Shown here: positions 9,005 to 16,804 of the stretch, piece after piece
How positions within the stretch are numbered: position 1 is the first letter of the stretch
How the letters are laid out: each line of letters opens with the position of its first letter
Source: Chitinophagaceae bacterium UBA4411
GTDB taxonomy: Bacteria > Bacteroidota > Bacteroidia > Chitinophagales > Chitinophagaceae
Reading direction: 5' to 3'
Assembly: GCA_002400415.1 (NCBI GenBank)
Contig: DGQP01000002.1
Span: 62,001 to 126,000, forward strand
Length of the DNA stretch: 64,000 nt
The notes under the pieces: generated by a model
Seen by the model: the letters and a program-made list of their open reading frames with translations, nothing else
What the model was told of the DNA's origin: nothing
Database searches by the model: none
Program-made: the position numbers and the translations under genes

Positions 9005-9070
9005 GCCCGGGTGGCGATCCTGCCGGCAGGCAGGATTGGTAGACGCAGCAGAATCAAAACCTGCCGCTTT
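9005..9070 (+). pseudogene. tRNA-Leu 5' half, copy 1, with palindrome inserted in the D arm
   Basis: The first part matches the intact tRNA-Leu at 9215 (GCCCGGGTGGCG ... ATTGGTAGACGCAGCAGA) but breaks off in the variable arm after CTGCCGCTTT, so it lacks the T arm and 3' acceptor. In the D loop the intact AAAT is replaced by AT, a 16-nt palindrome variant (9019-9034), and AT. The anticodon arm also differs: GAATCAAAACC instead of GACTCAAAATC. A 37-nt spacer (9071-9107) follows and is repeated exactly after copy 2. Not a functional tRNA. Confidence 0.85.
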
Positions 9071-9107
9071 AAATAAATTAAGGAAGTTCTTTTTATAGTA
9101 AGTTTTT

Positions 9108-9177
9108 GCCCGGGTGGCGATCCTGCCTGCCGGCAGGCAGGATTGGTAGACGCAGCAGACTCAAAATCTGCCGCTTT
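9108..9177 (+). pseudogene. tRNA-Leu 5' half, copy 2, with 20-bp palindrome inserted in the D arm
   Basis: Second tandem unit. It is identical to the intact gene through the anticodon arm (CAGACTCAAAATCTG), except that the D loop holds the complete palindrome CCTGCCTGCCGGCAGGCAGG at 9122-9141. It ends at the same point as copy 1 (CCGCTTT) and is followed by the same 37-nt spacer (9178-9214). No T arm, so not a functional tRNA. Confidence 0.85.
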
Positions 9178-9214
9178 AAATAAATTAAGGAAGTTCTTTT
9201 TATAGTAAGTTTTT

Positions 9215-9298
9215 GCCCGGGTGGCGAAATTGGTAGACGCAGCAGACTCAAAATCTGCCGCTTTCACGAGTGTGCCGGTTCGAGTCCGGCCCCGGGCA
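9215..9298 (+). tRNA. tRNA-Leu (anticodon CAA)
   Basis: 84-nt class II tRNA. Acceptor GCCCGGG pairs with CCCGGGC. The D arm contains TTGGTAGACGC. Anticodon stem GCAGA/TCTGC has loop CTCAAAA, giving anticodon CAA for UUG codons. A long variable arm (CGCTTTCACGAGTG) and T arm GCCGG-TTCGAGT-CCGGC are present. The discriminator is A, with no encoded CCA. This is the only complete copy in a local array of four tRNA-Leu-like segments, and a strong hairpin terminator follows. Confidence 0.97.
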
Positions 9299-9299
9299 C

Positions 9300-9328
9300 A
9301 AAAGACCGCTTCTTGTAAGCGGTCTTTT
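9300..9328 (+). terminator. Intrinsic terminator of tRNA-Leu
   Basis: Perfect 12-bp stem AAAAGACCGCTT / AAGCGGTCTTTT with loop CTTGT, directly after the tRNA 3' end, with a T run in the 3' arm. It works in principle on both strands. The same hairpin is duplicated at 9687-9715. Confidence 0.88.
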
Positions 9329-9344
9329 GTATTTATTATAGGCT

Positions 9345-9584
9345 ATGTTTTACGTATATGCCATAAAAAGTTTATCCCGCAATTACATCTATGTTGGTTT
9401 AACAGAGAATTTAGAACGTAGATTTAACCAGCATCAATTGGGTCAAAACAAAACTACCGCCCCTTACAGATATTTTGCATTAATATATTCGGAGCAATTT
9501 CCAACAAGGAAAGAAGCAAGAGACCGCGAAAAATATTTAAAAAGCGGTACCGGAAAAGAATTTCTTAAGTCCATTATTAAGTAA
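9345..9584 (+). CDS. GIY-YIG nuclease domain protein
   Basis: 79 aa, a single GIY-YIG domain. The N-terminal YVYAIKS and YIYVGLT elements are the diverged GIY and YIG strands. Arg25 follows in LERRFNQH, with His29 nearby, and the conserved Glu is in ARDREKYLKSGTGKEFL (REKYLKSG is typical of the short UPF0213/YhbQ-like class). Such proteins can cut DNA or act as structure-specific nucleases; what this one does is not known. It lies between the intact tRNA-Leu and a duplicated tRNA-Leu 3' half, so it is the cargo of an 83-bp direct repeat. Its start is 17 nt after the tRNA terminator, so it must have its own promoter or rely on read-through. Confidence 0.82.
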   Translation: MFYVYAIKSLSRNYIYVGLTENLERRFNQHQLGQNKTTAPYRYFALIYSEQFPTRKEARDREKYLKSGTGKEFLKSIIK

Positions 9585-9603
9585 TCTTTTTATTAAAAAA
9601 TTA

Positions 9604-9685
9604 GCGCAGCAGAATCAAAACCTGCCTGCCGGCAGGCAGGTCTGCCGCTTTCACGAGTGTGCCGGTTCGAGTCCGGCCCCGGGCA
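9604..9685 (+). pseudogene. tRNA-Leu 3' half, copy 4, with 20-bp palindrome inserted in the anticodon arm
   Basis: Begins GCGCAGCAGAATCAAAA (D-arm end and anticodon loop). The complete palindrome CCTGCCTGCCGGCAGGCAGG (9621-9640) is then inserted after the anticodon loop, and the sequence resumes exactly with TCTGCCGC, the variable arm, the T arm and the acceptor 3' strand through 9685. The 5' acceptor strand is missing. It is the right-hand partner of the direct repeat described below. Confidence 0.85.
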
Positions 9686-9686
9686 C

Positions 9687-9715
9687 AAAAGACCGCTTCA
9701 TGTAAGCGGTCTTTT
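9687..9715 (+). terminator. Duplicated tRNA terminator hairpin
   Basis: Copy of the hairpin at 9300-9328 with loop CATGT. It lies 31 nt beyond the stop of the converging FAD/Fe-S oxidase gene at 9746, and the symmetrical A/T-flanked stem could also end that transcript. Confidence 0.75.
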
Positions 9716-9745
9716 GTATTTATACCAATCTCTATGTTCCGTGTA

Positions 9746-12664
9746 TTATTTTATTAACGCCTCATACAGGACTTCCACCGGGTGAAGCGCCTTTTTATGG
9801 GTGGCATCTTTCACCTGGTGCCTGCAGGAAGTACCGGATGCAACAATTATATCGTTTTCATCAGCCGACCTGACAGCAGGGAACAATATCAGTTCCCCCA
9901 CCTGTTGTGAAATTTCATAATGCTCTTTCTCATATCCAAAACCACCTGCCATACCGCAACAACCTGACGGGATCACTGTTGCTTTATAATGAACAGGCAG
10001 CTGCACCGCATCCAGTATTGCCTGCTGGGAGGATAATGCTTTCTGGTAACAATGCCCGTGAATATGCAATTTCCTTTTTTCTGTACTGAACAGGCTTTTA
10101 TCAATAAGACCGGCCGCGGATTGTTTTGCCAAAAACTCTTCAATGGTAAATGAATGAGCCGCTAATGCTTTTGCAGCGGTTTTATTTTTTTCATCCGACA
10201 GGTCAATATACTCATCCCGGAATGTGAGTATGGCTGAAGGTTCGATGCCGATTATGGGCGTTGCTGCAGAAACCAGTCCGGATAATGATTCAATATTGGC
10301 ATTGGCGATGGCCGCTGCTTTTTTTACCAATCCCTTTGATAAATAAGTGCGGCCGCTTTCTTTATGCGGCGGAATGATCACTTCATACCCCAATGCTTCT
10401 AACAGCAAAATTGCTTTCTTACCAATTTCAGTATCGTTGTAGTTGCTGAACTCATCACAAAAGAGATAAAGCTTCTTTGCTGATTTCTTTACAGGATGTT
10501 TCTTGTACCAATGCAGCAAAGTTTCCTTTCCTAATGCAGGCATCGTTCTGTCAGGATGAAAACCGGCTAACCGGTTGGCCGTCTGGCGAAAGAATTTAAC
10601 GCCATAAAACCAATTGAACAGTCCCGGGAATTTCGATACCAGTTTCATCTGCTTACTGAAGTTGGCGATCAGCTTTGCCCGGAACGGAACTCCGTTTTTA
10701 TCATAGTATTGCTGCAAAAACTCCGCCTTCATCTTCGCCACATCCACGCCTGACGGACATTCAGTTTTACAACCTTTACAACTCAGGCACAGATCCATAA
10801 TCTCTTTGATCTCCTTGTGGTTAAAAGGTTGGCCATCCAGTTCATTACTTAAGAACTGCCTGAGTATATTGGCTCTTGCTCTCGTGGTATCCTTTTCTAA
10901 CCGGGTGGCCATATAACTCGGGCACATCGTGCCACCGGAAATCGGCATCTTACGGCAATCACCGGAACCGGAACATTTTTCTGCGAGTCTTAATATGCCA
11001 TCTTCACCGGAGAAATCAAAAGTTGTTTTTATGGTTCTGCCCGCCGGCTTTTGCTGCACCCTTAAATGGGTATCCATCGCAGCCGTGGCCGTTATCTTTC
11101 CGGCATTGAAAATATTATTGGGATCAAAAATGGATTTTACCTGTTCAAATAACCGGTAGGTTTCCTTTCCCACCACGCTGGCGATATACTCGCCTCTCAG
11201 CCTGCCATCACCATGTTCCCCGGATAAAGAACCTTTGTATTTTTTAACGAGTTCCACTGTATCGGCAAGAATATTCCTGAAAGTTTTTAATCCATCTGCT
11301 GATTTCAGATTCACCATCGGTTCCACGTGCAGTTCACCTGCACCGGCATGTGCATAATAAGATGCATTGACCTTATGCTTTTTTAATACTTCCTGCAGGT
11401 CAGCAATATAATCCGGGAGTTCACCGGTACTCACTGCGCAGTCTTCAATTAAATTCACCGGCTGTGTATCCCCTTTCAGGTTACGCAATAAACCAAGACC
11501 GGCTTTCCGCACATCCCAGGCAAATTTTGTTTGTTCATTATATAACACGGGGAAAGCATAGCCCAATCCTGCTTCCTGTAATGAGGCGATCAACTGCTGT
11601 GCTTTTTGCTGCACTGCAACAGCATCATGCTCCATAAATTCCACCATCAGTATCGCCGCCGGATCGCCCTCAATAAAAAAACGGTTCCTGCTGTATTCAG
11701 GATGACCAATGGTAAAATCCATAATGTATTTATCCACGAGTTCCGATGCCATTGGCTGGTGCTTCAGGGCAACAATATTTGCTTTCAGTGATTCAATGAT
11801 GGAATGACAATGAATACAAACAACGGCCGTTTCCTTCGGGGGCAGGTCAAGTAAACTGATTTTTATTTCGGTAACAAAAGCCAGTGTGCCTTCTGAACCT
11901 GCCAGGAGTTTACAAACATTAAAGGGTTCACCGTTTTCGGTAAAGGGTTGCATGGTCAGTAAGCTGTCTAATGCATAACCTGTATTCCTGCGGTGGATGC
12001 TTGAATGGGGAAATGTGTCCCGGATAAGTTGCCGGTTATGCTGATCTCCCAGTAGCTGGTACAGGTCTTTATATATTTTTTCTTTCAGTGATGCTGTCCC
12101 GTCATTTACGGAAATATTTTCTGCTTTAAATATCACTTCAGTACCATCACTTAATAAAGCAGTCACTTCCTGCACATGATCTCTTACCGAACCCCACACG
12201 ATGCTGTGCAAACCGCAGGAATTATTGCCCAGCATACCCCCGATCATCGCCCTGCTGGCTGTGGAGGTCTCCGGCCCAAACATCAAACCGTACTGCCGTA
12301 AATGAAAATTCAGGTCATCCCTGATCACGCCGGGCTGCACCCGCACCCATTTCTCTTCTTTATTTACTTCCAGGGTTTTTGTAAAATATTTTGATATATC
12401 CACCACAATTCCATTACCCACCACCTGCCCGGCCAGGGAAGTTCCCGCTGCTCTGGGTATCAGCGTCAGCTTATTTTCATTGGCGAACAGGATCAGTTGC
12501 CGGATATCGGCAACAGTGGAAGGAATAGCAACGGCCACTGGTTTTTCCTGGTACACAGAAGCATCGGTTGAATAAGCCAGCAGCTGTGCCTGGTGAATAG
12601 CTGAGTTATCAAAAAATAGGAGCCCGGAAAGTTCTTTCTCGAGTTGTGCGAAGGACAATTCCAT
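9746..12664 (-). CDS. FAD-binding and Fe-S-binding oxidase (GlcD-GlpC fusion, D-lactate/2-hydroxyacid dehydrogenase-like)
   Basis: 972 aa, the usual length of the fused family (YdiJ/Dld-type). The N-terminal FAD_binding_4 domain (about 35-260: PSTVADIRQLI, PRAAGTSLAGQ, NNSCGLHSIVWGS, GSEGTLAFVTEI) is followed by the FAD-linked oxidase C domain (about 265-525, ending GEHGDGRLRGEY and FDPNNIFNAGKI). Two 4Fe-4S motifs follow (CSGSGDCRK...CPSY and CLSCKGCKTECPSG, about 565-640), then a C-terminal CCG domain (HGHCYQKAL; SGCCGMAGGFGY). It probably oxidises a D-2-hydroxyacid and passes electrons to quinone at the inner membrane. The substrate cannot be fixed from sequence. Encoded alone. Confidence 0.88.
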   Translation of the reverse strand: MELSFAQLEKELSGLLFFDNSAIHQAQLLAYSTDASVYQEKPVAVAIPSTVADIRQLILFANENKLTLIPRAAGTSLAGQVVGNGIVVDISKYFTKTLEVNKEEKWVRVQPGVIRDDLNFHLRQYGLMFGPETSTASRAMIGGMLGNNSCGLHSIVWGSVRDHVQEVTALLSDGTEVIFKAENISVNDGTASLKEKIYKDLYQLLGDQHNRQLIRDTFPHSSIHRRNTGYALDSLLTMQPFTENGEPFNVCKLLAGSEGTLAFVTEIKISLLDLPPKETAVVCIHCHSIIESLKANIVALKHQPMASELVDKYIMDFTIGHPEYSRNRFFIEGDPAAILMVEFMEHDAVAVQQKAQQLIASLQEAGLGYAFPVLYNEQTKFAWDVRKAGLGLLRNLKGDTQPVNLIEDCAVSTGELPDYIADLQEVLKKHKVNASYYAHAGAGELHVEPMVNLKSADGLKTFRNILADTVELVKKYKGSLSGEHGDGRLRGEYIASVVGKETYRLFEQVKSIFDPNNIFNAGKITATAAMDTHLRVQQKPAGRTIKTTFDFSGEDGILRLAEKCSGSGDCRKMPISGGTMCPSYMATRLEKDTTRARANILRQFLSNELDGQPFNHKEIKEIMDLCLSCKGCKTECPSGVDVAKMKAEFLQQYYDKNGVPFRAKLIANFSKQMKLVSKFPGLFNWFYGVKFFRQTANRLAGFHPDRTMPALGKETLLHWYKKHPVKKSAKKLYLFCDEFSNYNDTEIGKKAILLLEALGYEVIIPPHKESGRTYLSKGLVKKAAAIANANIESLSGLVSAATPIIGIEPSAILTFRDEYIDLSDEKNKTAAKALAAHSFTIEEFLAKQSAAGLIDKSLFSTEKRKLHIHGHCYQKALSSQQAILDAVQLPVHYKATVIPSGCCGMAGGFGYEKEHYEISQQVGELILFPAVRSADENDIIVASGTSCRHQVKDATHKKALHPVEVLYEALIK

Positions 12665-12740
12665 ACTATATTATTGCGGGTACCAAAATTAGCCCGTTTA
12701 GGCTGTAAAACAGGTGATCATCTGAATTAAAGAAAGAGAA

Positions 12741-13775
12741 TTAAAAAGTGCCCGCATCCACATCTTTTATAAATTGGATAACGCCCTCCATAAATACTTT
12801 CTGATCATCCCACATGGCCAGGTGACTGCCATTCGGGCAATAGAGATAACGGCCTTTCTGTACCAGCTTGCTTTGTTCTTCCATGGCTTTTGGGTCCATC
12901 GTATCATGCTTTGCGCCCACCATCAGCGTGGGCACTTTGATTTCTTTGAGCCGGTTCTTGACATCCCAGTTTGCCAGCCGTCCTGCAATACCAAATTCCG
13001 AAGGCCCCTGCATCATCGTGTAGATTTCACCATTGGCATGTTTCATTGACCGGCTAAACCCATCCGGCCATTCTTCTAACCGGCATAGATGCTCTTTATA
13101 GAAATTCGGAATCAGCAGTTCCATGTAATGCGGATTGGCAAAATCAGCTTTTGCTTCAATCGCTTTTATTTCAGCCAGTACTTCCGGTTTCAGTTGTTTA
13201 GCTAACACATCATTGGCATATTTTCCATATTCCGGGCAGCTTGCCATCATATTACAAACCAGTAAGCCTTTTAAATTCTCCTGGTATTTCAGAGCATATT
13301 GCATGGCAAGAATACCACCCCATGAATTACCCAGCAGGTAAAAATTATCTTTATTCATTCCGAGTGCAGTCCTCACCTGCTCCACTTCTTCCACAAAACG
13401 TTCTGTTGTCCACAGACTGCTGTCTTTGGGCTGGTCGCTGTAATAAGAACCCAACTGATCATATTCATAAAATTCAAATCCCTGTTCCGGGAAAAAACTT
13501 TCAAAACACTCCATGTATTCATGTGTCATGGCCGGGCCTCCATGCAATAACAATATTTTGATCCGGGGATTATTGCCAAATCGTTTGGTCCATACTTTGA
13601 ATGATCCCACCGGGGTGGAAACGGGTATCATCTTAATACCTGCCAGTCTTACGCTGCTGTCACCATAATTAAAATACTCCGCTACCGGCATATCAGCGCC
13701 GGTCCGTTCTTTATTACCGGGTTTGCAGGATACAATGGATACGACCAATAACAGGAGCAGTATAAAGTAACGCAT
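12741..13775 (-). CDS. Alpha/beta hydrolase, proline iminopeptidase-like lipoprotein
   Basis: 344 aa with a lipoprotein signal (VVSIVSC, Cys17), so it acts outside the cytoplasm. HGGPAMTHEY at about 78-87 is the oxyanion-hole motif of the proline iminopeptidase (S33) family, and GNSWGGILAM at about 149-158 is the nucleophile elbow with Ser151. Late Asp (KHDTMDP) and His (NGSHLAMWD) can complete the triad. It probably removes N-terminal residues from short peptides or hydrolyses amides or esters. It is divergent from the amidohydrolase gene 51 nt away, and both are envelope hydrolases, so a shared regulatory region is likely. Confidence 0.8.
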   Translation of the reverse strand: MRYFILLLLLVVSIVSCKPGNKERTGADMPVAEYFNYGDSSVRLAGIKMIPVSTPVGSFKVWTKRFGNNPRIKILLLHGGPAMTHEYMECFESFFPEQGFEFYEYDQLGSYYSDQPKDSSLWTTERFVEEVEQVRTALGMNKDNFYLLGNSWGGILAMQYALKYQENLKGLLVCNMMASCPEYGKYANDVLAKQLKPEVLAEIKAIEAKADFANPHYMELLIPNFYKEHLCRLEEWPDGFSRSMKHANGEIYTMMQGPSEFGIAGRLANWDVKNRLKEIKVPTLMVGAKHDTMDPKAMEEQSKLVQKGRYLYCPNGSHLAMWDDQKVFMEGVIQFIKDVDAGTF

Positions 13776-13826
13776 ACGGTTTTGTTTGCAGGATAAGTTA
13801 GTGTATTATTTCTGTACTTTTATTCT

Positions 13827-15500
13827 ATGAAGAAATTAATTACAGCGGTATTACCTGCCATCCTTTTATTCCTGTTGTCCTGCACATCGAAAGAAAAAAT
13901 TGATCTGCTTGTTTTTAACGGGACTATCTACACGGTGGATTCTTCTTTCTCCGGCAAAGAAGCCATGGCTATCAAAGACGGCAAGATCGTGGAAACAGGA
14001 ACAACTGCTGAGCTGCAAAAAAAATACAGCGCTGCCGGAATGCTGGATGCAGAGGGAAAATTCATCTATCCCGGTTTCATTGATGCACATGCCCATTTTG
14101 TGGGTTATGGATTGGGATTACAAACGGTGAATCTCGTTGGCACCGCCAGCTGGGAAGAGATCATTGATAAACTGAAAGCGTTTGCTGCCACCAACCCCGA
14201 TGGATGGCTGATAGGCCGCGGCTGGGACCAGAACGACTGGACAGTAAAAGAATTTCCTGATAATAAATTATTGAATGAATTGTTTCCTGACCGTCCTGTG
14301 TTCTTAACAAGGGTGGACGGGCATGCTGCGATTGCTAATCAAAAAGCATTTGATATTGCCGGGCTGACACCTGCTGATGAAATCATCCGTAATTTAAAAG
14401 GTGGTGAAATTGGTGTTATGGAAACGGGGCCATTTAGTCACGTTTATAAATTCACCGGTTTATTAATCGATAATGCTGTTGATCTTGTTTCGGCTAAGAT
14501 CCCCGCTCCCACCGAAGAGCAATTCAAAAAAGCATTGCAGGCCGCCGAGAAAAATTGTTTTGCGCTCGGTCTCACCACTATTGATGATTGCGGGCTGGAT
14601 TACCAGCAGGCACTCGCTATCTATGCCCTGCAGCAAAAGAAAGAACTGAAGATGCGGCTCTACATCATGCTGAGCGATACAAGGGCCAATATTGATTATT
14701 TACATTCCGACAGGCTGACCAAAACAGACCGTATCAATATCCGGGGAGTGAAAGTATATGCGGATGGTGCGCTGGGTTCAAGAGGGGCCTGTTTGTTAGA
14801 ACCCTATCATGATAAACCCGGCTGGTCGGGTTTTCTCTTAAGTTCACTGAATCATTTTGATTCACTGGCACAGGTGCTGCGCAAAAGAGACCTGCAGATG
14901 TGTACGCATGCCATTGGCGACAGCGGCAACAGGGCCATCCTGAATATCTATGCAAAGTATTTAAAAGGAAAGAATGACCTGCGCTGGCGAATTGAACATG
15001 CACAGGTGGTGAATCAGAATGATTTTAATTTATTTGGCGCCAACTCTATTATTCCATCCGTGCAGCCCACCCATGCCACCAGTGATATGTACTGGGCCGC
15101 TGACCGTCTCGGTGCTGAACGGGTGAAAGGTGCTTATGCCTATAAACAACTGTTGCAGCAAAACGGGTGGCTGCCATTAGGCACCGACTTTCCTGTCGAA
15201 GATATTTCCACCTTCAAAACATTTTATGCGGCCGTGGTAAGAAAAGATGCGAAGGGATGGCCGGAAGCGGGTTACCAAATGGAGAATGCACTGACAAGAG
15301 AAGAAGCGTTGAGAGGCATGACGATCTGGGCCGCCAAATCCAATTTTGAAGAAAAAGAAAAAGGATCGCTTGAAAAAGGTAAGTATGCAGATTTTGTGAT
15401 ACTGGATAAGGACCTGATGAAAGTTGCCGATACAGATATATTAAATACAACGGTGCTGAAGACTTTTTTGAACGGGGAGAAAGTGTATGAGAAAAAATAG
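13827..15500 (+). CDS. Amidohydrolase family lipoprotein (YtcJ / amidohydro_3 type)
   Basis: 557 aa. The signal peptide ends in a lipobox (LLSC, Cys19). The TIM-barrel metal site is seen as IDAHAHF (about 86-92), followed by FLTRVDGHAAIAN, the metal-bridging Lys region VKVYADGALGSRGA (about 308-321), CTHAIGDSGN (His near 357), IEHAQVV (His near 389) and LGTDFPVE (the Asp). This matches the exo-enzyme class of N-substituted amide hydrolases. The substrate is unknown. Secreted members are widespread in Bacteroidota. Encoded alone; the downstream gap carries an inverted repeat. Confidence 0.83.
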   Translation: MKKLITAVLPAILLFLLSCTSKEKIDLLVFNGTIYTVDSSFSGKEAMAIKDGKIVETGTTAELQKKYSAAGMLDAEGKFIYPGFIDAHAHFVGYGLGLQTVNLVGTASWEEIIDKLKAFAATNPDGWLIGRGWDQNDWTVKEFPDNKLLNELFPDRPVFLTRVDGHAAIANQKAFDIAGLTPADEIIRNLKGGEIGVMETGPFSHVYKFTGLLIDNAVDLVSAKIPAPTEEQFKKALQAAEKNCFALGLTTIDDCGLDYQQALAIYALQQKKELKMRLYIMLSDTRANIDYLHSDRLTKTDRINIRGVKVYADGALGSRGACLLEPYHDKPGWSGFLLSSLNHFDSLAQVLRKRDLQMCTHAIGDSGNRAILNIYAKYLKGKNDLRWRIEHAQVVNQNDFNLFGANSIIPSVQPTHATSDMYWAADRLGAERVKGAYAYKQLLQQNGWLPLGTDFPVEDISTFKTFYAAVVRKDAKGWPEAGYQMENALTREEALRGMTIWAAKSNFEEKEKGSLEKGKYADFVILDKDLMKVADTDILNTTVLKTFLNGEKVYEKK

Positions 15501-15501
15501 C

Positions 15502-15592
15502 TCTTACCACATAGGCATTTAGAAATACAGGCTCATATAGTTTCACCATCTATGTGGGCCTATTGTGAGCTATGATCCTATGTGGTAAAGAG
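15502..15592. repeat. Inverted repeat downstream of the amidohydrolase gene
   Basis: Arms 15502-15516 (CTCTTACCACATAGG) and 15577-15592 (its complement with one bulged A) enclose a second, imperfect dyad (CAGGCTCATATAG against CTATGTGGGCC). Adenine runs flank both ends. The rest of the gap up to 15795 holds a 12-bp palindrome GCTGCCGGCAGC near 15661 but no gene that I can see. It resembles intergenic hairpin elements rather than a simple terminator. Confidence 0.55.
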
Positions 15593-15795
15593 AAAAAATG
15601 ATCAGTGAGGCAGACGATGAACGGGCTCTACGGCTTCGCTCAGGATAAAATTGCAACGAAAGCTGCCGGCAGCACTGCAGCCGGGCCCATAAAATCCACG
15701 CAAATATCTTAGTCTCAATCATTAATCCACATTTGTGGGCAATTTCATCGTTTGTACGCCAAGCCCCTCCGGCAAAAAATGATTATGTTTGCGGC

Positions 15796-16641
15796 ATGGG
15801 CTGGACCGATAAAAGATTAGTTCGTATCGCTATTCTCGATCTCTATGAAGGCAAAGCCAACCAGGGCATGCGCTGTATCCGGGAAATTATTGGAGACTGG
15901 GCTTCTGCCAATAATTTCGATACGATTTGCGAAGAGTTTGATGTGCGCCAGAAGATTGAACTGCCCGATACTTCCTTTGATATTTATATTTCCAGTGGCG
16001 GCCCCGGTGACCCCCTCTCCACCCGCTTTGACGATTGGGATATCAGCTGGTGCCGCTGGCTCGACAGCATGGAACGCTGGAACAACAATCCTGACAACAC
16101 GCAGAAAAAATATATCTTCTTTATTTGTCATTCCTTCCAGTTAGCCAGCCGTTATTATAATATTGGTTTGGTCTGCAAACGGAAATCAACCGCTTTTGGT
16201 GTGTTCCCGATCCATATGCTGGAAGCCGGAAAAGAAGAAATTGTTTTCGACGGACTCCGTGATCCTTTTTATGGAGTGGACAGCCGCGACTACCAGGTGA
16301 TACAGCCCAACCATGATCTGCTGCATGAAATGGGAGCCAAAATTTTATGTATTGAAAAAAGCCGTCCGCATGTTCCTTATGAAAGGGCTTTGATGGGTGT
16401 TCGTTTCAATGAATACATGATCGGCACACAATTCCATCCTGAAGCCGATGCACCGGGCATGAGTATGTACCTGCAACTGGAAGAGAAAAGAAAGACCGTG
16501 ATTGAAAGTCATGGTGAGGATAAACTCAATAATATGCTGGAGTTCCTCGATCACCCGGATAAGATCATGTGGACACATGCGCATATTCTTCCCAACTTCC
16601 TGAACCAGTCGGTGGGAAAGTTTGAAATGGTGGAAGCCTAG
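15796..16641 (+). CDS. Class I glutamine amidotransferase-like protein
   Basis: 281 aa from ATG 15796; an upstream extension to 15733 is open but not family-like. SGGPGDP (about 64-70) is the oxyanion strand typical of GMP-synthase-like GATases. Cys111 in FFICHSFQLA is at the nucleophile position (usual G-x-C-x-G-x-Q, here slightly altered), and QFHPEA gives His214 and Glu216, so the Cys-His-Glu triad is complete. It should hydrolyse glutamine and hand ammonia to a synthetase partner. The next gene encodes an ATP-grasp-like protein, a natural partner. The pathway is unknown. Confidence 0.78.
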   Translation: MGWTDKRLVRIAILDLYEGKANQGMRCIREIIGDWASANNFDTICEEFDVRQKIELPDTSFDIYISSGGPGDPLSTRFDDWDISWCRWLDSMERWNNNPDNTQKKYIFFICHSFQLASRYYNIGLVCKRKSTAFGVFPIHMLEAGKEEIVFDGLRDPFYGVDSRDYQVIQPNHDLLHEMGAKILCIEKSRPHVPYERALMGVRFNEYMIGTQFHPEADAPGMSMYLQLEEKRKTVIESHGEDKLNNMLEFLDHPDKIMWTHAHILPNFLNQSVGKFEMVEA

Positions 16642-16804
16642 ACAAGAGTCATTAGTCTTGAGTCGTTAGTCCATTAGTTTAATCAAATCTTTATGTCTTC
16701 CTGCCCCTGCTGGCCGCAGGAAGGTTTGTGGCATATCCCCTTTTACTTCTGTTTGGTGGCTACCTGTTCATGCAGTAACTTACTTTGTATAAACTATATC
16801 ATAC

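Larger units (their letters stand above)
9254..9723. repeat. 83-bp direct repeats of the tRNA-Leu 3' end flanking the GIY-YIG gene
   Basis: Segments 9254-9336 and 9641-9723 agree at all positions but one (CTTCTTGT versus CTTCATGT). Each spans the 3' anticodon stem, variable arm, T arm, acceptor, terminator hairpin and GTATTTAT. Their offset is 387 bp, and the enclosed DNA holds only the GIY-YIG gene. The geometry is that of an integration at a tRNA 3' end with duplication of the target, or of a local tandem duplication. Confidence 0.85.

Noticed and set aside
9005..9214. Tandem repeats separated by an identical spacer, considered as a CRISPR array
   Set aside because: Only two units, the 'spacers' are identical and the 'repeats' are tRNA halves; no cas genes are present.
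8881..9267. Minus-strand frame with repeated FESAAST units
   Set aside because: It arises from the antisense of the tRNA-Leu copies and palindromes; the apparent peptide repeat is the DNA repeat.
9221..9421. Plus-strand frame beginning MAKLVDAADSKS
   Set aside because: It is the translation of the tRNA-Leu gene and its terminator running out of frame into the GIY-YIG gene; not a protein gene.
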